Source of the DNA: JBDRNE01 sp043812935 | GTDB lineage: Bacteria; Omnitrophota; Gorgyraeia; Tantalellales; Tantalellaceae | Reading direction: 5' to 3' | Length of the DNA stretch: 64,000 nucleotides | Assembly (NCBI GenBank): GCA_043812935.1 | Contig: JBDRLO010000059.1 | Span: 1 to 64,000 of the forward strand | Position numbers and translations under genes: made by a program | In this document: one piece after another, positions 44,149 through 53,784 of the stretch | Numbering within the stretch: position 1 is the first letter of the stretch | How the letters are laid out: each line of letters opens with the position of its first letter | Notes under the pieces: model-generated | What the model saw: only the letters and a program-made list of their open reading frames with translations | Database searches by the model: none | What the model was told of the DNA's origin: nothing

Positions 44149-45816
44149 TTATCCGTTATTGGAATTTATATATTGTAAAATCCGTTCAGCTATGTTTTTA
44201 AACGCAGGAGCCGCAACCTTCCCGCCGGAATAAACAGGATGCGGATCATATATTGCCACAACAATGCTTATAAGAGGGTTATCCATCGGCGCAAAACCCA
44301 CAAAAGTCGCGTCATGTTTGTTTTTATAATAACCGCCTTCGGGATTAACCATCTGAGCCGTACCGGTTTTTCCGCACAACTCATATAAATCCGAAGCGGC
44401 GCGCCTGCCGGTAGCATCAGTAACAACATACCTTAAAACATCTTTCATTTTTTGACTAGTTTCCCTACTTATAACCCGCCGCAAGACTACGGGTTTATAT
44501 GCTCTATATAAACCGTTATCCCAGGTTGTCATTCTTTCCACAATATAGGGTTTCATTAAATAACCGCCGTTTGCTATTACACTTACGGCATTCACGAGCT
44601 GAATGGGAGTAACCGCTATCCCTTGTCCGATAGGTATTGTAGTTATATCGCTTCGAGACCACTGGCTAACGGGACGGCTTATCCCGTCAACTTCGCCGGG
44701 CAATGTAATCCCGGTTTTTTTCCCAAATCCAAAACGGTCGATATAACTATATAATTTCGCCTCACCCAGCTTACTTGCCGCTTTTACAGTACCTATATTA
44801 CTCGACTTTCCAATAACTTCGCGAAACGTAAGCGTTTCATATCCCCGGACATCATGCAATATCCGGCCCCGCGTTTTATAAAAGCCTTTTTCGCAATAAA
44901 ACTTATCATCTAAATCTACAAGCCCCTCGTTCAGCACAGCACTCGCAGTTACAATTTTAAAAACACTGCCCGGCTCGTAAACGCTTGCAACCGCTTTATT
45001 TTTGACAATATCCTGCGAAGCTGTTTCTAAAACGTTTAAATTATAATCAGGGTAATTCGCCAATGCCAATATCCGGCCTGAAAAAGGCTCCATCACAATA
45101 ACAGATCCGCCCGCGGCGTTAAACTTACAGACCGTATTTTTCAACTCTTCCCCGGCAATATACTGCGCTACACTATCAATTGTTAATACTATGTTGTATC
45201 CATTTTGCGGCGGCAAAGAATCCTTTTCATTAAATAATACTGTTTTCCTATTCGCGTCTCTTATTAAATGCCTGTATCCGGGTTTACCTTTCAGCTTATC
45301 TTCAAACTCCAGTTCAATACCTTCTAAGCCTTCATTATCTATTCCGACAAAACCAATAACATGACAGGCTCTATTATCATTTGAATAATACCTTTTACTT
45401 TCATTTGAAAAATTTATGCCGTTAAGCTGCAGGTTTTTTATTTCCTGAGCTTCACTATTGTCAATTTTACGTTTGAGCCAAACAAAGCTCTTATCCCTTT
45501 TAAGCTTCTCCAAAAGCACATCATTATCAATATCTAAAACCTTCGAAAGAATACGGGCAGTATCTTCCTTTTTCTTTATCCTCCGCGAATCTGAATAAAC
45601 ACTGGGAATATCAAGATTTACTGCCAACGGATCCATATTATGGTCGAAAATTATACCTCTTAAAGGCATTATTTCCATTACCTTATTATGCTGTTCCGAA
45701 GCTAATTTAGAAAATTTTTCAAAATTTAACACCTGCAAATAATACAATCTACAGAACAAAAAGAGAATAAACGTCATTATTGAAAAAAATACAAAATATT
45801 GGCGGGTTTTGTACAT
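44149..45816 (-). CDS. ftsI: Division transpeptidase FtsI / PBP3
   Basis: 555-residue class B PBP for septal cross-linking. One N-terminal membrane segment (about 8-27), the pedestal domain starting at PLRGIIFDHN, and the transpeptidase motifs SVFK (PGSVFKIVT, about 280), SSN (GKSSNIGTV) and KTGT (CGKTGTAQM, about 484). No PASTA domains. Its position after ftsL supports FtsI identity. Confidence 0.95.
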   Translation of the reverse strand: MYKTRQYFVFFSIMTFILFLFCRLYYLQVLNFEKFSKLASEQHNKVMEIMPLRGIIFDHNMDPLAVNLDIPSVYSDSRRIKKKEDTARILSKVLDIDNDVLLEKLKRDKSFVWLKRKIDNSEAQEIKNLQLNGINFSNESKRYYSNDNRACHVIGFVGIDNEGLEGIELEFEDKLKGKPGYRHLIRDANRKTVLFNEKDSLPPQNGYNIVLTIDSVAQYIAGEELKNTVCKFNAAGGSVIVMEPFSGRILALANYPDYNLNVLETASQDIVKNKAVASVYEPGSVFKIVTASAVLNEGLVDLDDKFYCEKGFYKTRGRILHDVRGYETLTFREVIGKSSNIGTVKAASKLGEAKLYSYIDRFGFGKKTGITLPGEVDGISRPVSQWSRSDITTIPIGQGIAVTPIQLVNAVSVIANGGYLMKPYIVERMTTWDNGLYRAYKPVVLRRVISRETSQKMKDVLRYVVTDATGRRAASDLYELCGKTGTAQMVNPEGGYYKNKHDATFVGFAPMDNPLISIVVAIYDPHPVYSGGKVAAPAFKNIAERILQYINSNNG

Positions 45817-45850
45817 TATTCCTCACTGTAAATTATATTACTCTACTCTT

Positions 45851-46213
45851 TTATTCGCGGGACCTTGCTTCAGCGCTCAAAGTAAAAACGTCAAAAAACC
45901 GTTCAATTAAACTTCCGCCAAGAACTCCTTCATCTACCGTATTATAAGCAATCTGATAATTGTTTATCCCTCCGGTTCGATGATTCGCAAACTCGATTTC
46001 TTGGCCGCTAAGCGAGGCAAGCAGGTGTCCAGGAGACTCCAGTTTGGATAGATTATACATTAATTTCGAATTCTGGTCAACGAGACTGGTTAAACAGCTT
46101 ATATTCTTCTGCAAAGTATATCCGGCTTTAACAATTTCAATACGCTGATGGACATATCCAACAGCAATAATCGTTATTATAATTCCGCTGAAAATGATTT
46201 TATGCAATTTCAT
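45851..46213 (-). CDS. ftsL: FtsL-like division protein
   Basis: 121 residues with ATG at 46213, one base after the rsmH stop. A short basic start, one membrane segment (about 8-22), then a coiled-coil (HQRIEIVKAGYTLQK...LVDQNSKLMYNLSKLESPGHL) matches the FtsL layout. Sequence conservation is weak; identity rests mostly on position between rsmH and ftsI. The tail (about 75-121) is longer than in typical short FtsL. Confidence 0.75.
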   Translation of the reverse strand: MKLHKIIFSGIIITIIAVGYVHQRIEIVKAGYTLQKNISCLTSLVDQNSKLMYNLSKLESPGHLLASLSGQEIEFANHRTGGINNYQIAYNTVDEGVLGGSLIERFFDVFTLSAEARSRE

Positions 46214-46214
46214 A

Positions 46215-47132
46215 TTAAACTCTTTCTGCCACACGCAATTTTGCGCTTCTTGACCTTGGATTTCTTGCAATTTCGTCCTGACCGGGACAAACCGGTTTTT
46301 TCGTGATAATCTTCATTTCCCCGGTTTTTGCTGTTTCTCTAAATATATTTTTTACTATTCGATCCTCAAGAGAATGAAACGATATAACAGTTATACGCGC
46401 ACCCGGGTTCAAAAACCTTATCGTATTTTTGACCGCCGCTTCCGCGGCTTTAAGTTCGTCATTCACATAAATCCGTAAAGCCTGGAAGGTCCTCGCCGCA
46501 GCGCTTATTTTCTGGCGGTTATATTTTCGGCCCAACGCACCTTTGATCACTGAAACAAGCTCCATAGTAGTTTCTATGTTCTTTTTTTTTCGCGCGCGAA
46601 CTATCGCAGCAGCCGCAAGTTTAGCATGACGCTCTTCCCCATATTCTTTTATAATATCCGAAAGAACTTCTTTACTAAACTTATTCACGACCTCTTTTGC
46701 CGATAGTTTTTGCCGGCTATCCATTCTCATATCCAAAGGCCCGTCTTTCAAAAAACTAAATCCGCGTTCTGCTTCATCAATCTGAAAAGAAGACATACCA
46801 AAATCAAAAATTGCCCCGTCCAGTTTTTCAATTTCAACAGATTTCAAAATTTGAACTATATTTCTAAAATCATCATTCACATATATTATTCGGCCGTTAA
46901 ACTCTTTCAGAGTTCTTTTAACTCTTTCTATCGCTGAAGAATCCTTGTCAATTCCGATAACACAACCTTTGGGCCCTATTTTTTTTAAACATTCCCTCGT
47001 ATGTCCTCCTCCGCCCAATGTTCCGTCAAGGATAACACTGCCCGAAGTGATATCTAAATAATCTATTACTTCGTTTAAAAGAACAGGAACATGCGCGTTG
47101 GTTTTCTTTTCTGTCATTTTAACGTTTTTCAT
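46215..47132 (-). CDS. rsmH: 16S rRNA (cytosine-1402-N4) methyltransferase RsmH
   Basis: 305 residues with HVPVLLNEVIDYL, the SAM-binding ILDGTLGGGGHTRECL, FDFGMSSFQIDEAERGFSF and the C-terminal RITVISFHSLEDRIVK. The ATG overlaps the upstream small gene's stop (ATGA). An in-frame ATG at 47117 is a possible alternative start. Confidence 0.96.
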   Translation of the reverse strand: MKNVKMTEKKTNAHVPVLLNEVIDYLDITSGSVILDGTLGGGGHTRECLKKIGPKGCVIGIDKDSSAIERVKRTLKEFNGRIIYVNDDFRNIVQILKSVEIEKLDGAIFDFGMSSFQIDEAERGFSFLKDGPLDMRMDSRQKLSAKEVVNKFSKEVLSDIIKEYGEERHAKLAAAAIVRARKKKNIETTMELVSVIKGALGRKYNRQKISAAARTFQALRIYVNDELKAAEAAVKNTIRFLNPGARITVISFHSLEDRIVKNIFRETAKTGEMKIITKKPVCPGQDEIARNPRSRSAKLRVAERV

Positions 47133-47311
47133 TTATCGTTCTTAAAAAATTTATCCATTACGGCAAACTGTTTTTTATAAAACTTTGAGTACGAACTGAC
47201 TAACCCCGGCCTATTGGAATGCTTGTTATTGGAATTGCTTCTTTTATTTGTCGTACGTTTTTTGCCATAAATTGACCCGCCGAATTCACAAGCCTGCAAA
47301 TACTTTTTCAT
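47129..47311 (-). CDS. Small basic protein between mraZ and rsmH (60 residues)
   Basis: A 60-codon ORF, preceded by TTTTGGAGG at good spacing, ends with an ATGA overlap on rsmH. Lys/Arg/Asn/Ser-rich, no membrane segment, no recognised domain. Good Shine-Dalgarno and coupling to rsmH suggest it is translated; it is unlike any dcw gene I know. Confidence 0.6.
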   Translation of the reverse strand: MKKYLQACEFGGSIYGKKRTTNKRSNSNNKHSNRPGLVSSYSKFYKKQFAVMDKFFKNDK

Positions 47312-47352
47312 GAAATACCTCCAAAAGACTTATATTTATGACATTTTATCAA

Positions 47353-47544
47353 TCACAGACAGTCTTTAGCTCTTATGTGTTTTTTTTTACCCAACCCGGA
47401 AGAAGAAACAACATACCTCTTAACCCCCAAATGCGAAGTACCGGCAGGAAGCGCTCTTGCCTTTTTTACCCTTTCCACCATATTTACACAATTAATAAAC
47501 TCTACCTGTTTCTTATGAAACTTTACGGCATAACGTCTATACAT
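47353..47544 (-). CDS. Small basic protein after mraZ (63 residues)
   Basis: Read from the ATG at 47544, which has AAGGAGG six bases upstream; the longer frame to 47571 has no such site. Lys/Arg-rich, with two Cys, no membrane segment and no recognised domain. It lies 33 bases downstream of mraZ and 41 bases upstream of the next small gene, with all in one transcription direction. Confidence 0.6.
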   Translation of the reverse strand: MYRRYAVKFHKKQVEFINCVNMVERVKKARALPAGTSHLGVKRYVVSSSGLGKKKHIRAKDCL

Positions 47545-47577
47545 ATCAACCTCCTTCCCGGTGTTCATCAATATCAG

Positions 47578-48012
47578 CTAATCCAAAAGTTTTTCAGCTA
47601 TATCTTCATAATTCTCTTTTGAATTTTTATAAAAATTTTCCCATTTTTTCTTATCCCATATTTCTATTCGATTGGAAATCCCGACTATAACGATATCCCT
47701 TGTTAACCCCGCGTACTGCCTTAAGTAATCCGGTAAAAGTATTCTCCATTGTTTATCCGGAATAACTTCTCCGGCACCGGAAAAAAACATTCTCCGAAAT
47801 TTTCTTACTTCTTTTTTGGTAAATGACATTTCTTTAAACTTGTTTTCCTGCACCCTCCATTCATTTTCCGGAAACATAAACAGACATTCATCTAATCCAC
47901 GGGTTATATAAAACTTTTCTATACCCATTTCTTCTATGGCATCGCGAAACCGCGCCGGTATTATTAAGCGGTTTTTCTTATCTAAGATATGTATATGTTC
48001 CCCATAAAACAT
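47578..48012 (-). CDS. mraZ: Transcriptional regulator MraZ
   Basis: First gene of the dcw cluster; a DNA-binding repressor of its own operon. 144 residues from ATG at 48012 (GGAGG eight bases upstream); the longer frame to 48072 begins inside the promoter. Two SpoVT/AbrB-like MraZ repeats are seen: GEHIHILDKKNRLIIPARFRDAIE and GEVIPDKQWRILLPDYLRQYAGL. Confidence 0.95.
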   Translation of the reverse strand: MFYGEHIHILDKKNRLIIPARFRDAIEEMGIEKFYITRGLDECLFMFPENEWRVQENKFKEMSFTKKEVRKFRRMFFSGAGEVIPDKQWRILLPDYLRQYAGLTRDIVIVGISNRIEIWDKKKWENFYKNSKENYEDIAEKLLD

Positions 48013-48013
48013 T

Positions 48014-48040
48014 CCACTTTCCTCCACTTTTATCCACTTA
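48014..48040 (-). promoter_or_regulatory. MraZ operator: three AAAGTGG repeats overlapping the ribosome-binding site
   Basis: On the minus strand (T/A)AAGTGG occurs three times with a period of exactly 10 bp, at 48034-48040, 48024-48030 and 48014-48020, separated by three bases. AAAGTGN3 direct repeats are the MraZ box described for Mollicutes, and E. coli MraZ also binds short direct repeats at 10-bp spacing. The GGAGG Shine-Dalgarno of mraZ lies between two repeats. Confidence 0.85.
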
Positions 48041-48048
48041 CAATAAAG

Positions 48049-48077
48049 AGTATACACATGAAATGGGAACATGTCAA
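48049..48077 (-). promoter_or_regulatory. Sigma-70 promoter of the dcw cluster
   Basis: Minus strand TTGACA (48072-48077), 17-bp spacer, TATACT (48049-48054). Transcription would start near 48042, just upstream of the MraZ repeats and about 30 bases before the mraZ ATG. Confidence 0.8.
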
Positions 48078-48414
48078 ATGCATAATCTAAGCATTTTAAA
48101 TCTTTTTAGAAAGTACACACTATATAGCATTTATATGTTTCCTGCTACATCATATTGTGTTTCATAATACAAAAAAATATGCCCACAATACAATAAAAAG
48201 ACCTTTTCTCCTTGCTATAATATGATATAAGAAAAATTGTGAGGTTAAATAAGACAATCTGATAAGAACTTAATTATAGATCGGCAAAATTTACTACAAA
48301 AATAACGAGAAATTACACTAGATGGGATCCCAATGAAAGCTATTATCAGGCAGCACATTATAGAAATAATACACTATTCTGCGCAACCCCTTCTACCTAA
48401 TACTAAAAAATAAA
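48078..48414. other. AT-rich intergenic region without visible gene
   Basis: Lies between the dcw promoter and the stop of the giant WD40-like gene. I see no ORF with a Shine-Dalgarno, no tRNA and no clear hairpin terminator. Confidence 0.6.
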
Positions 48415-51400
48415 TTACGCATACTTTATCATTTCTCTGATATTCCGATTTAACTCAATTAAAAGGTCATGGTCAAGTTCCCGGCACTCCGGCAAGACAA
48501 AAACTATTTCTCTCATAAAATCTTGTATAGTTTTAATGTCTTCCGATGGGTCTAAATTTTTACCAGTTATCAATTTATACACTTCATACAAACGCTCAAG
48601 ATTATTCGAATGCAACGCGCGAAGCGCCAAGATAATACCTTCCACTTGTACAAAACTTTTTTCATCTACTCTGAATGCAAGCGCTTTTGTTCCCAGTTCC
48701 TTTTCAATCCGTTTGTTAACACCCGTATCAGGCGCAGCCACATCAAAATCAACTTCAATACCTTTTTCCTTATAATACTTTCTCAGCCTTTTCATTTCTT
48801 TTGTCAATTCCTCAATAAAATCCACAGTATTGCTCCCCTCTAGCCGTACTATTTTTTCTTTATATTTATCCTTACGCGTTTCCTGCTCGAGTTCCTGCAC
48901 CATTTGTTTTTGAAGTTCACCGGGAATAATTGAATCCGCGATAATGTGACAAAGTACTCGTTCTTTCTTGATACCCGAAGTAAGTTCAAGGTTCTTCATC
49001 GGATTAAATTCAAGATCTTTCATGAATATTTTTTCAGAAATTTGTTTTATTTTATCTCTTCTTTTTCGTTTATTTTTTTTCGTAATTTTAACTTCATGCC
49101 AGCTCTCTCCCCTTGCCGCTACATGCCCGCAAAATGCTGTAATATCAGGATGGTACTTTGAAAAAAAATCACTAATTCTTCCAAGCAAATTATGCCCATT
49201 ATTTACAATTTTATCGACATAAGCTTCAGCAATATAAGCATATTCACCTTCTGACACATTTTCCGGGATATAGCCAAGGCTTTCTCCTTTTTTTACTCTC
49301 TCCTTTTCATTACTGTTTAATAACCAATAAGTTGTGAAAGCAACAATTTTATTTTTGAAATCTTTTGCTACGATTAAAAGCTTTTTTTCTGCCAAACCCG
49401 CACAATAATTTATAAAAAACTCTTCTCTCGAAACTCCAAACTCCATATAAAAATAATTATTATCAGGTATCCCCGGACCATTCTCATTCATTTCTATAAT
49501 CTTTTCCGCAATTTCCTTTATCTCTGATTCATCGGGCACGCAAACCAAATACTCTTCTTCATTCTTGTGCTCTTTTATTTCCCGCACTAATAAAAATTCA
49601 TTCGCAGTAAATGACGGATCTTTTCCGTTTCTCGGAAACGTTATCTCTTCATCTAATGTAATCGAACTGAATCCTGCACGTTTAATCGCTCTTTTCATGC
49701 CCTCACAATTGGACCAATACTGCTCATCTGTTGATAGCAAAATCTTACTAACTCCTCTTTTACGCACCTCTCCCTCAAACCCATCCAGCACCTTCTTCAG
49801 AAACTGGTCATAATCCAGATTAAGTCCAGGCACAGGCTGTATGCCAGTCAATACCCATACAAGATCTTCTCCCAGTTTTCTTTCAGCAACATAGATATAA
49901 CCATCTATCCTTTTTGATCCTTCGATCAATATCCTGTATAAATAAAAATCTTTTTCATAAATAGCTTCTTCATTCTTCCCGATACAATCATATACCACAC
50001 TTGAATAATTAAGATCTATTTTTTGCTTTGCAGGAACCAGCCGGATATATACCTCTCGTACAGTTTCTGTCTTTACCTTCTCCATTTCTCTATCAACATC
50101 TGCTATTGCTTTATTATTACGGTAAAACTCTTTTATAATATCCCATTTTTTTGGCGAGATAATATCCGCGTCAGGATTTATATCTAAAATTGCTGATTTT
50201 ATTACGTCCAAATACCTGTCAGTATAAATATTATTTAAAAGCTCCATCATACTGTAACGCTCTTTGGGCGATGAAGCATCACTATACGAATTGATAAGTT
50301 TATGTTCGCCACCACCAATACGTTCCTTCACAATAATTGCTAATACCAGAATGCCAAACATTTGTCTGATATTATTACGAAATTCGGATTTGTTTTCGTG
50401 AAAATATACCGCTATCCTGCCAGTGAGCGCTTTCAAATATGATAACGTTAAAACGTCATCTTTAAATATGTCTTCAACTGAACTAAGATTATATTTTTTC
50501 AGGAAATCCCCATTTAGCGGATTAATAATAGATTTGTTGTATACACATAATCCGCTAGCTTTAATTAGTTTCGGCAAAGCCTCTTTCCAAAAAACATTAT
50601 CACGATCTGATTCTGTATTCTGAGTTTCCTGTTTTAACTGATTTTTCTCTGACTTATTTTTTGCATTGTAACCACAAAATTCAAACAATTTCGTCAATGC
50701 CTCATTACACGAAATCCTCCCACTATTTAGCAATACCATGAGAGTTTCATGATAATGCCTAATAATTCCTTTGTTTATTGGCGCCCCTGTATACATTATC
50801 TCACGCATACTGAAAGGAGGCACTTTGCTCAAATTCTGCGGCATAGCCGGCAGTTTCTCAGACAAAAGAAGGCGGTTTTTAAATGTATCATAATCAAGAG
50901 ATTTAGTATCTTTATCCGATATTCTCGCGCCTCTTACAATCGCATACGCAAGAAGCATTTCTATTTCATTTGTTGTATTAATATCTTTTCTAGCAAATAG
51001 AATATCATCTCTTATCCTGTTATATTCATATATTCGCTTTTGAATATCTTCATTATGCGCAATAAGATTTTGCGTTAAGTACGGCTGAAAAATAAATTCT
51101 GTTATATTTTCTTTTTCCATAAGACGATTAAATAATTCGAGAAGCAATTTACCTCTAGCTGCTCCCGGGTCACTCTTTATAATATACGGCAAGACATATA
51201 CTCCCAACATCTGATAATTTGGGTTTCTCGCTTTTCGTTTTAAATGCCGGATCAAATGGGTGTATTTTTTCACCAAAGCTACATTCTTTACTTTCGACTC
51301 TATTGCAAGATTTATTGCCTCATCTAATTTAGGTATTCTCCACAATTGCACCATACGCTCATTTGCCGAGGTTGTTATCATTATATTTTCATCCACGTCT

Positions 51401-53784
51401 ATACATGTATTTATACGTTTGACCCAACCCGTGTCGCCCTTTAATGCGATTGTCCGCACTCTAGTCTTTCTTTTCCACACCTCTTTATCCATTCTCCACA
51501 ACCGTACTGTCATATCGTTTGACATACTCGTTACTATTAGATTCCCTTCTCCATCCATATACGTATTTACATAGTTAACCCAATCCGCATGCCCTTTTAA
51601 TACTATTTCCCGCAAATTACCTATCGCATCTATTCTCCACAACCGTACAGTATTATCCCTTGACGCGCTAGTTACTGTTATGTTTCCTTCTCCATTTATG
51701 CTGGTATCTGTATAGCTGACCAAACCAATATTCCCCCTCAATATTATCACCCGCACATTTCCCTTCTGATCTTTGTTCCAAACTTCTCTGTCTATTTTCC
51801 ATAATCGTACTGTCGTATCTTTTGACCCGCTCGTTACTGTTAGATTTCCTTCTCCATCCATATGCGTATTTATATGATACACCCAATCAGTATGCCCATT
51901 TAATACTACTTTCCGCACGTCAACCTCTTTACCGCTCTGCCACATATTTTTATCTATTCTCCACAACCATACCGTTTTACCAAATGAACTACTCGTTACT
52001 ATTATGTTTCCTTCTCCATCTATTTGTGTATTTATATGCCTCGCCTCGATACTATGCCCCTTTAGTACTATCGTACACACCTTACCCGCTTCCTTATCTA
52101 CTCTCCATAAGCGTACTGTTTCATCAAGTGACCCGCTTGTTACTATTATGTTTCCTTTTTCGTCTATGTATGTATTTATATGATTGACTGCACCAGTATG
52201 TCCCTTTAATTCTACCGTCCGCACCTTACCCGCTTGATCTATTTTCCACAAGCGTACCGTATTGTCATGTGAACCACTCGTTATTGTTATATTTCCAGCT
52301 TCGTCTATATGAGTATAGGTACGGCAAACCAAACCAGTGTGCCCTTTCGCACCGCCTAATACCATTGTCAATGCTTTACCTTCTTTATTTATCCGCCACA
52401 AACGTATTGTCTTATCATGCGAACCGCTCGTTACAACTATATTTTTATCACGGTCTATGTGAGTGTTTACATGCTCGACAACGTCAGTATGCCCCTTTAA
52501 TACTTTCTGGATTCGGTCTTTTTCTTTCAACTCGCATTCAGTCCAAATAGCATTTTCTACATTTTCCCACACGGCATTATAAGTCTCTCTTCCTACATCC
52601 TTCACCTCCTCAAAGGAAACCTCCCCGGTTTTCTCCCATTGAACCTTACTCATTTTTGGAGTAACAGTAAAAGAATCCATTTCCATCGAAGAAACCACAG
52701 GCCCTGTTAAATCCGAATCCAAAACTGAAAGAGAAAGAACTCCGTTAGTTTTGTCTTTTTTCCGGGTTTCTTCTTTACTAAAATCACCAAAAGAATAATC
52801 TCTATCACGCCGCGCGTCCATATCAACAAATCGGCATTCGGATAAATCAATAGCCCAGTTTGAAACAATTTTGAGCCTGGCAATTATTTTCCTGGGACAA
52901 AATTCCTCATCCTTATTCTTCCAATAAGTATATTCTCTACAAATCACATCTTTAACGTCTTTGCTGTCATTAATTGAGGTGGGGATTCCCAATTTTGCTA
53001 ATATCTCATGAATAATGGCAAGTTCCAATTCTATCGGCTTCTTTCGAGCTTTAACATGAATTGCCCGATTAGAAACATGATCTATTTCCTCGGCAGGTAC
53101 ATGGTCATACCCTACAACTTTAAATATTGCCCTCTTGTTCGCAAAATCCGAAATATCAGCTACCATAGAACTTTTTGAAGCGTCCGGACTAATTTCAAAA
53201 GTTTCTTCTATTTCTTTAAAAAAGTTAAGAACATTTCCTATCGGCTCGCTGAAAAAACTAAGCACAACTCTTCCCTTGGCAGAAGCATCACTATCATCAG
53301 TTATTGTTTTTAAACTAGAGAGAAAAGCATCTTTCTTTTCCTGATGCTTAAGATATATTTTCATTTCACGAATAGTATAGACATGCACATCAAAGTTACA
53401 ATCACCATTTGTAGGATTCAAACCTTCGTCTACATAGGCAATATATTTCGCTCCGCTCACCCAACACGGAATTAGATATCCGCCTAATTTCTTATGAGAG
53501 ACTCGTTTATTAAAGCCTAAAATGATAGGTTTTTTATCCAAAAATGTTTCGCGCGCAGAAACAGCATTACACAAAAGAGTTTCGTCTGTCTTTAGTTCTC
53601 TAATTAAAGCTATCTTTATCAATTTTTCATCCGGCAAACGATCAAAGATGGATTGAACACCTAACGTATTAGAATTATAGCCATAGTCATACGCCCACAC
53701 AAAACTGTTAATTAAAAACAGGCACGCTACAACCATTACTAAGGCCTTTAGCCAAATACTATATTTATTTTTATAGTCATTCAT
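48415..53784 (-). CDS. Giant secreted protein with eight WD40-like repeats
   Basis: 1789 residues. Residues about 12-31 form a signal peptide or anchor, followed by a cryptic region to about 425. About 428-820 hold eight WD40-like repeats, each with GH, a (T/S)SxS stretch and an ending RLW(R/K)(I/V/M)D in place of WD; the repeats have an insert HxNTxIDxxGNI not found in classic WD40. A helical region (about 820-1290) follows, then two segments resembling GNAT acetyltransferases (about 1270-1400 and 1420-1560; tentative) and a Lys/Glu-rich C-terminal region. Stand-alone, with no clear partner. Probable secreted or surface scaffold; function unknown. Confidence 0.85.
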   Translation of the reverse strand: MNDYKNKYSIWLKALVMVVACLFLINSFVWAYDYGYNSNTLGVQSIFDRLPDEKLIKIALIRELKTDETLLCNAVSARETFLDKKPIILGFNKRVSHKKLGGYLIPCWVSGAKYIAYVDEGLNPTNGDCNFDVHVYTIREMKIYLKHQEKKDAFLSSLKTITDDSDASAKGRVVLSFFSEPIGNVLNFFKEIEETFEISPDASKSSMVADISDFANKRAIFKVVGYDHVPAEEIDHVSNRAIHVKARKKPIELELAIIHEILAKLGIPTSINDSKDVKDVICREYTYWKNKDEEFCPRKIIARLKIVSNWAIDLSECRFVDMDARRDRDYSFGDFSKEETRKKDKTNGVLSLSVLDSDLTGPVVSSMEMDSFTVTPKMSKVQWEKTGEVSFEEVKDVGRETYNAVWENVENAIWTECELKEKDRIQKVLKGHTDVVEHVNTHIDRDKNIVVTSGSHDKTIRLWRINKEGKALTMVLGGAKGHTGLVCRTYTHIDEAGNITITSGSHDNTVRLWKIDQAGKVRTVELKGHTGAVNHINTYIDEKGNIIVTSGSLDETVRLWRVDKEAGKVCTIVLKGHSIEARHINTQIDGEGNIIVTSSSFGKTVWLWRIDKNMWQSGKEVDVRKVVLNGHTDWVYHINTHMDGEGNLTVTSGSKDTTVRLWKIDREVWNKDQKGNVRVIILRGNIGLVSYTDTSINGEGNITVTSASRDNTVRLWRIDAIGNLREIVLKGHADWVNYVNTYMDGEGNLIVTSMSNDMTVRLWRMDKEVWKRKTRVRTIALKGDTGWVKRINTCIDVDENIMITTSANERMVQLWRIPKLDEAINLAIESKVKNVALVKKYTHLIRHLKRKARNPNYQMLGVYVLPYIIKSDPGAARGKLLLELFNRLMEKENITEFIFQPYLTQNLIAHNEDIQKRIYEYNRIRDDILFARKDINTTNEIEMLLAYAIVRGARISDKDTKSLDYDTFKNRLLLSEKLPAMPQNLSKVPPFSMREIMYTGAPINKGIIRHYHETLMVLLNSGRISCNEALTKLFEFCGYNAKNKSEKNQLKQETQNTESDRDNVFWKEALPKLIKASGLCVYNKSIINPLNGDFLKKYNLSSVEDIFKDDVLTLSYLKALTGRIAVYFHENKSEFRNNIRQMFGILVLAIIVKERIGGGEHKLINSYSDASSPKERYSMMELLNNIYTDRYLDVIKSAILDINPDADIISPKKWDIIKEFYRNNKAIADVDREMEKVKTETVREVYIRLVPAKQKIDLNYSSVVYDCIGKNEEAIYEKDFYLYRILIEGSKRIDGYIYVAERKLGEDLVWVLTGIQPVPGLNLDYDQFLKKVLDGFEGEVRKRGVSKILLSTDEQYWSNCEGMKRAIKRAGFSSITLDEEITFPRNGKDPSFTANEFLLVREIKEHKNEEEYLVCVPDESEIKEIAEKIIEMNENGPGIPDNNYFYMEFGVSREEFFINYCAGLAEKKLLIVAKDFKNKIVAFTTYWLLNSNEKERVKKGESLGYIPENVSEGEYAYIAEAYVDKIVNNGHNLLGRISDFFSKYHPDITAFCGHVAARGESWHEVKITKKNKRKRRDKIKQISEKIFMKDLEFNPMKNLELTSGIKKERVLCHIIADSIIPGELQKQMVQELEQETRKDKYKEKIVRLEGSNTVDFIEELTKEMKRLRKYYKEKGIEVDFDVAAPDTGVNKRIEKELGTKALAFRVDEKSFVQVEGIILALRALHSNNLERLYEVYKLITGKNLDPSEDIKTIQDFMREIVFVLPECRELDHDLLIELNRNIREMIKYA
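51330..52500 (-). repeat. Eight tandem WD40-like coding repeats
   Basis: Units of roughly 141-165 bases encode the eight propeller blades. The shared core GEGN(I/L)xVTSxSxDxTVRLWxID is strongly alike among repeats 2-7, while the loops differ in length. Confidence 0.85.

Noticed and set aside
45851..46270. Longer start of the ftsL-like frame
   Set aside because: The extra 19 residues lie inside rsmH and lack a start signal; the ATG at 46213 fits better.
48216..48221. TATAAT on the + strand in the mraZ upstream gap
   Set aside because: No suitable minus-35 element and no + strand gene downstream; likely chance in AT-rich DNA.
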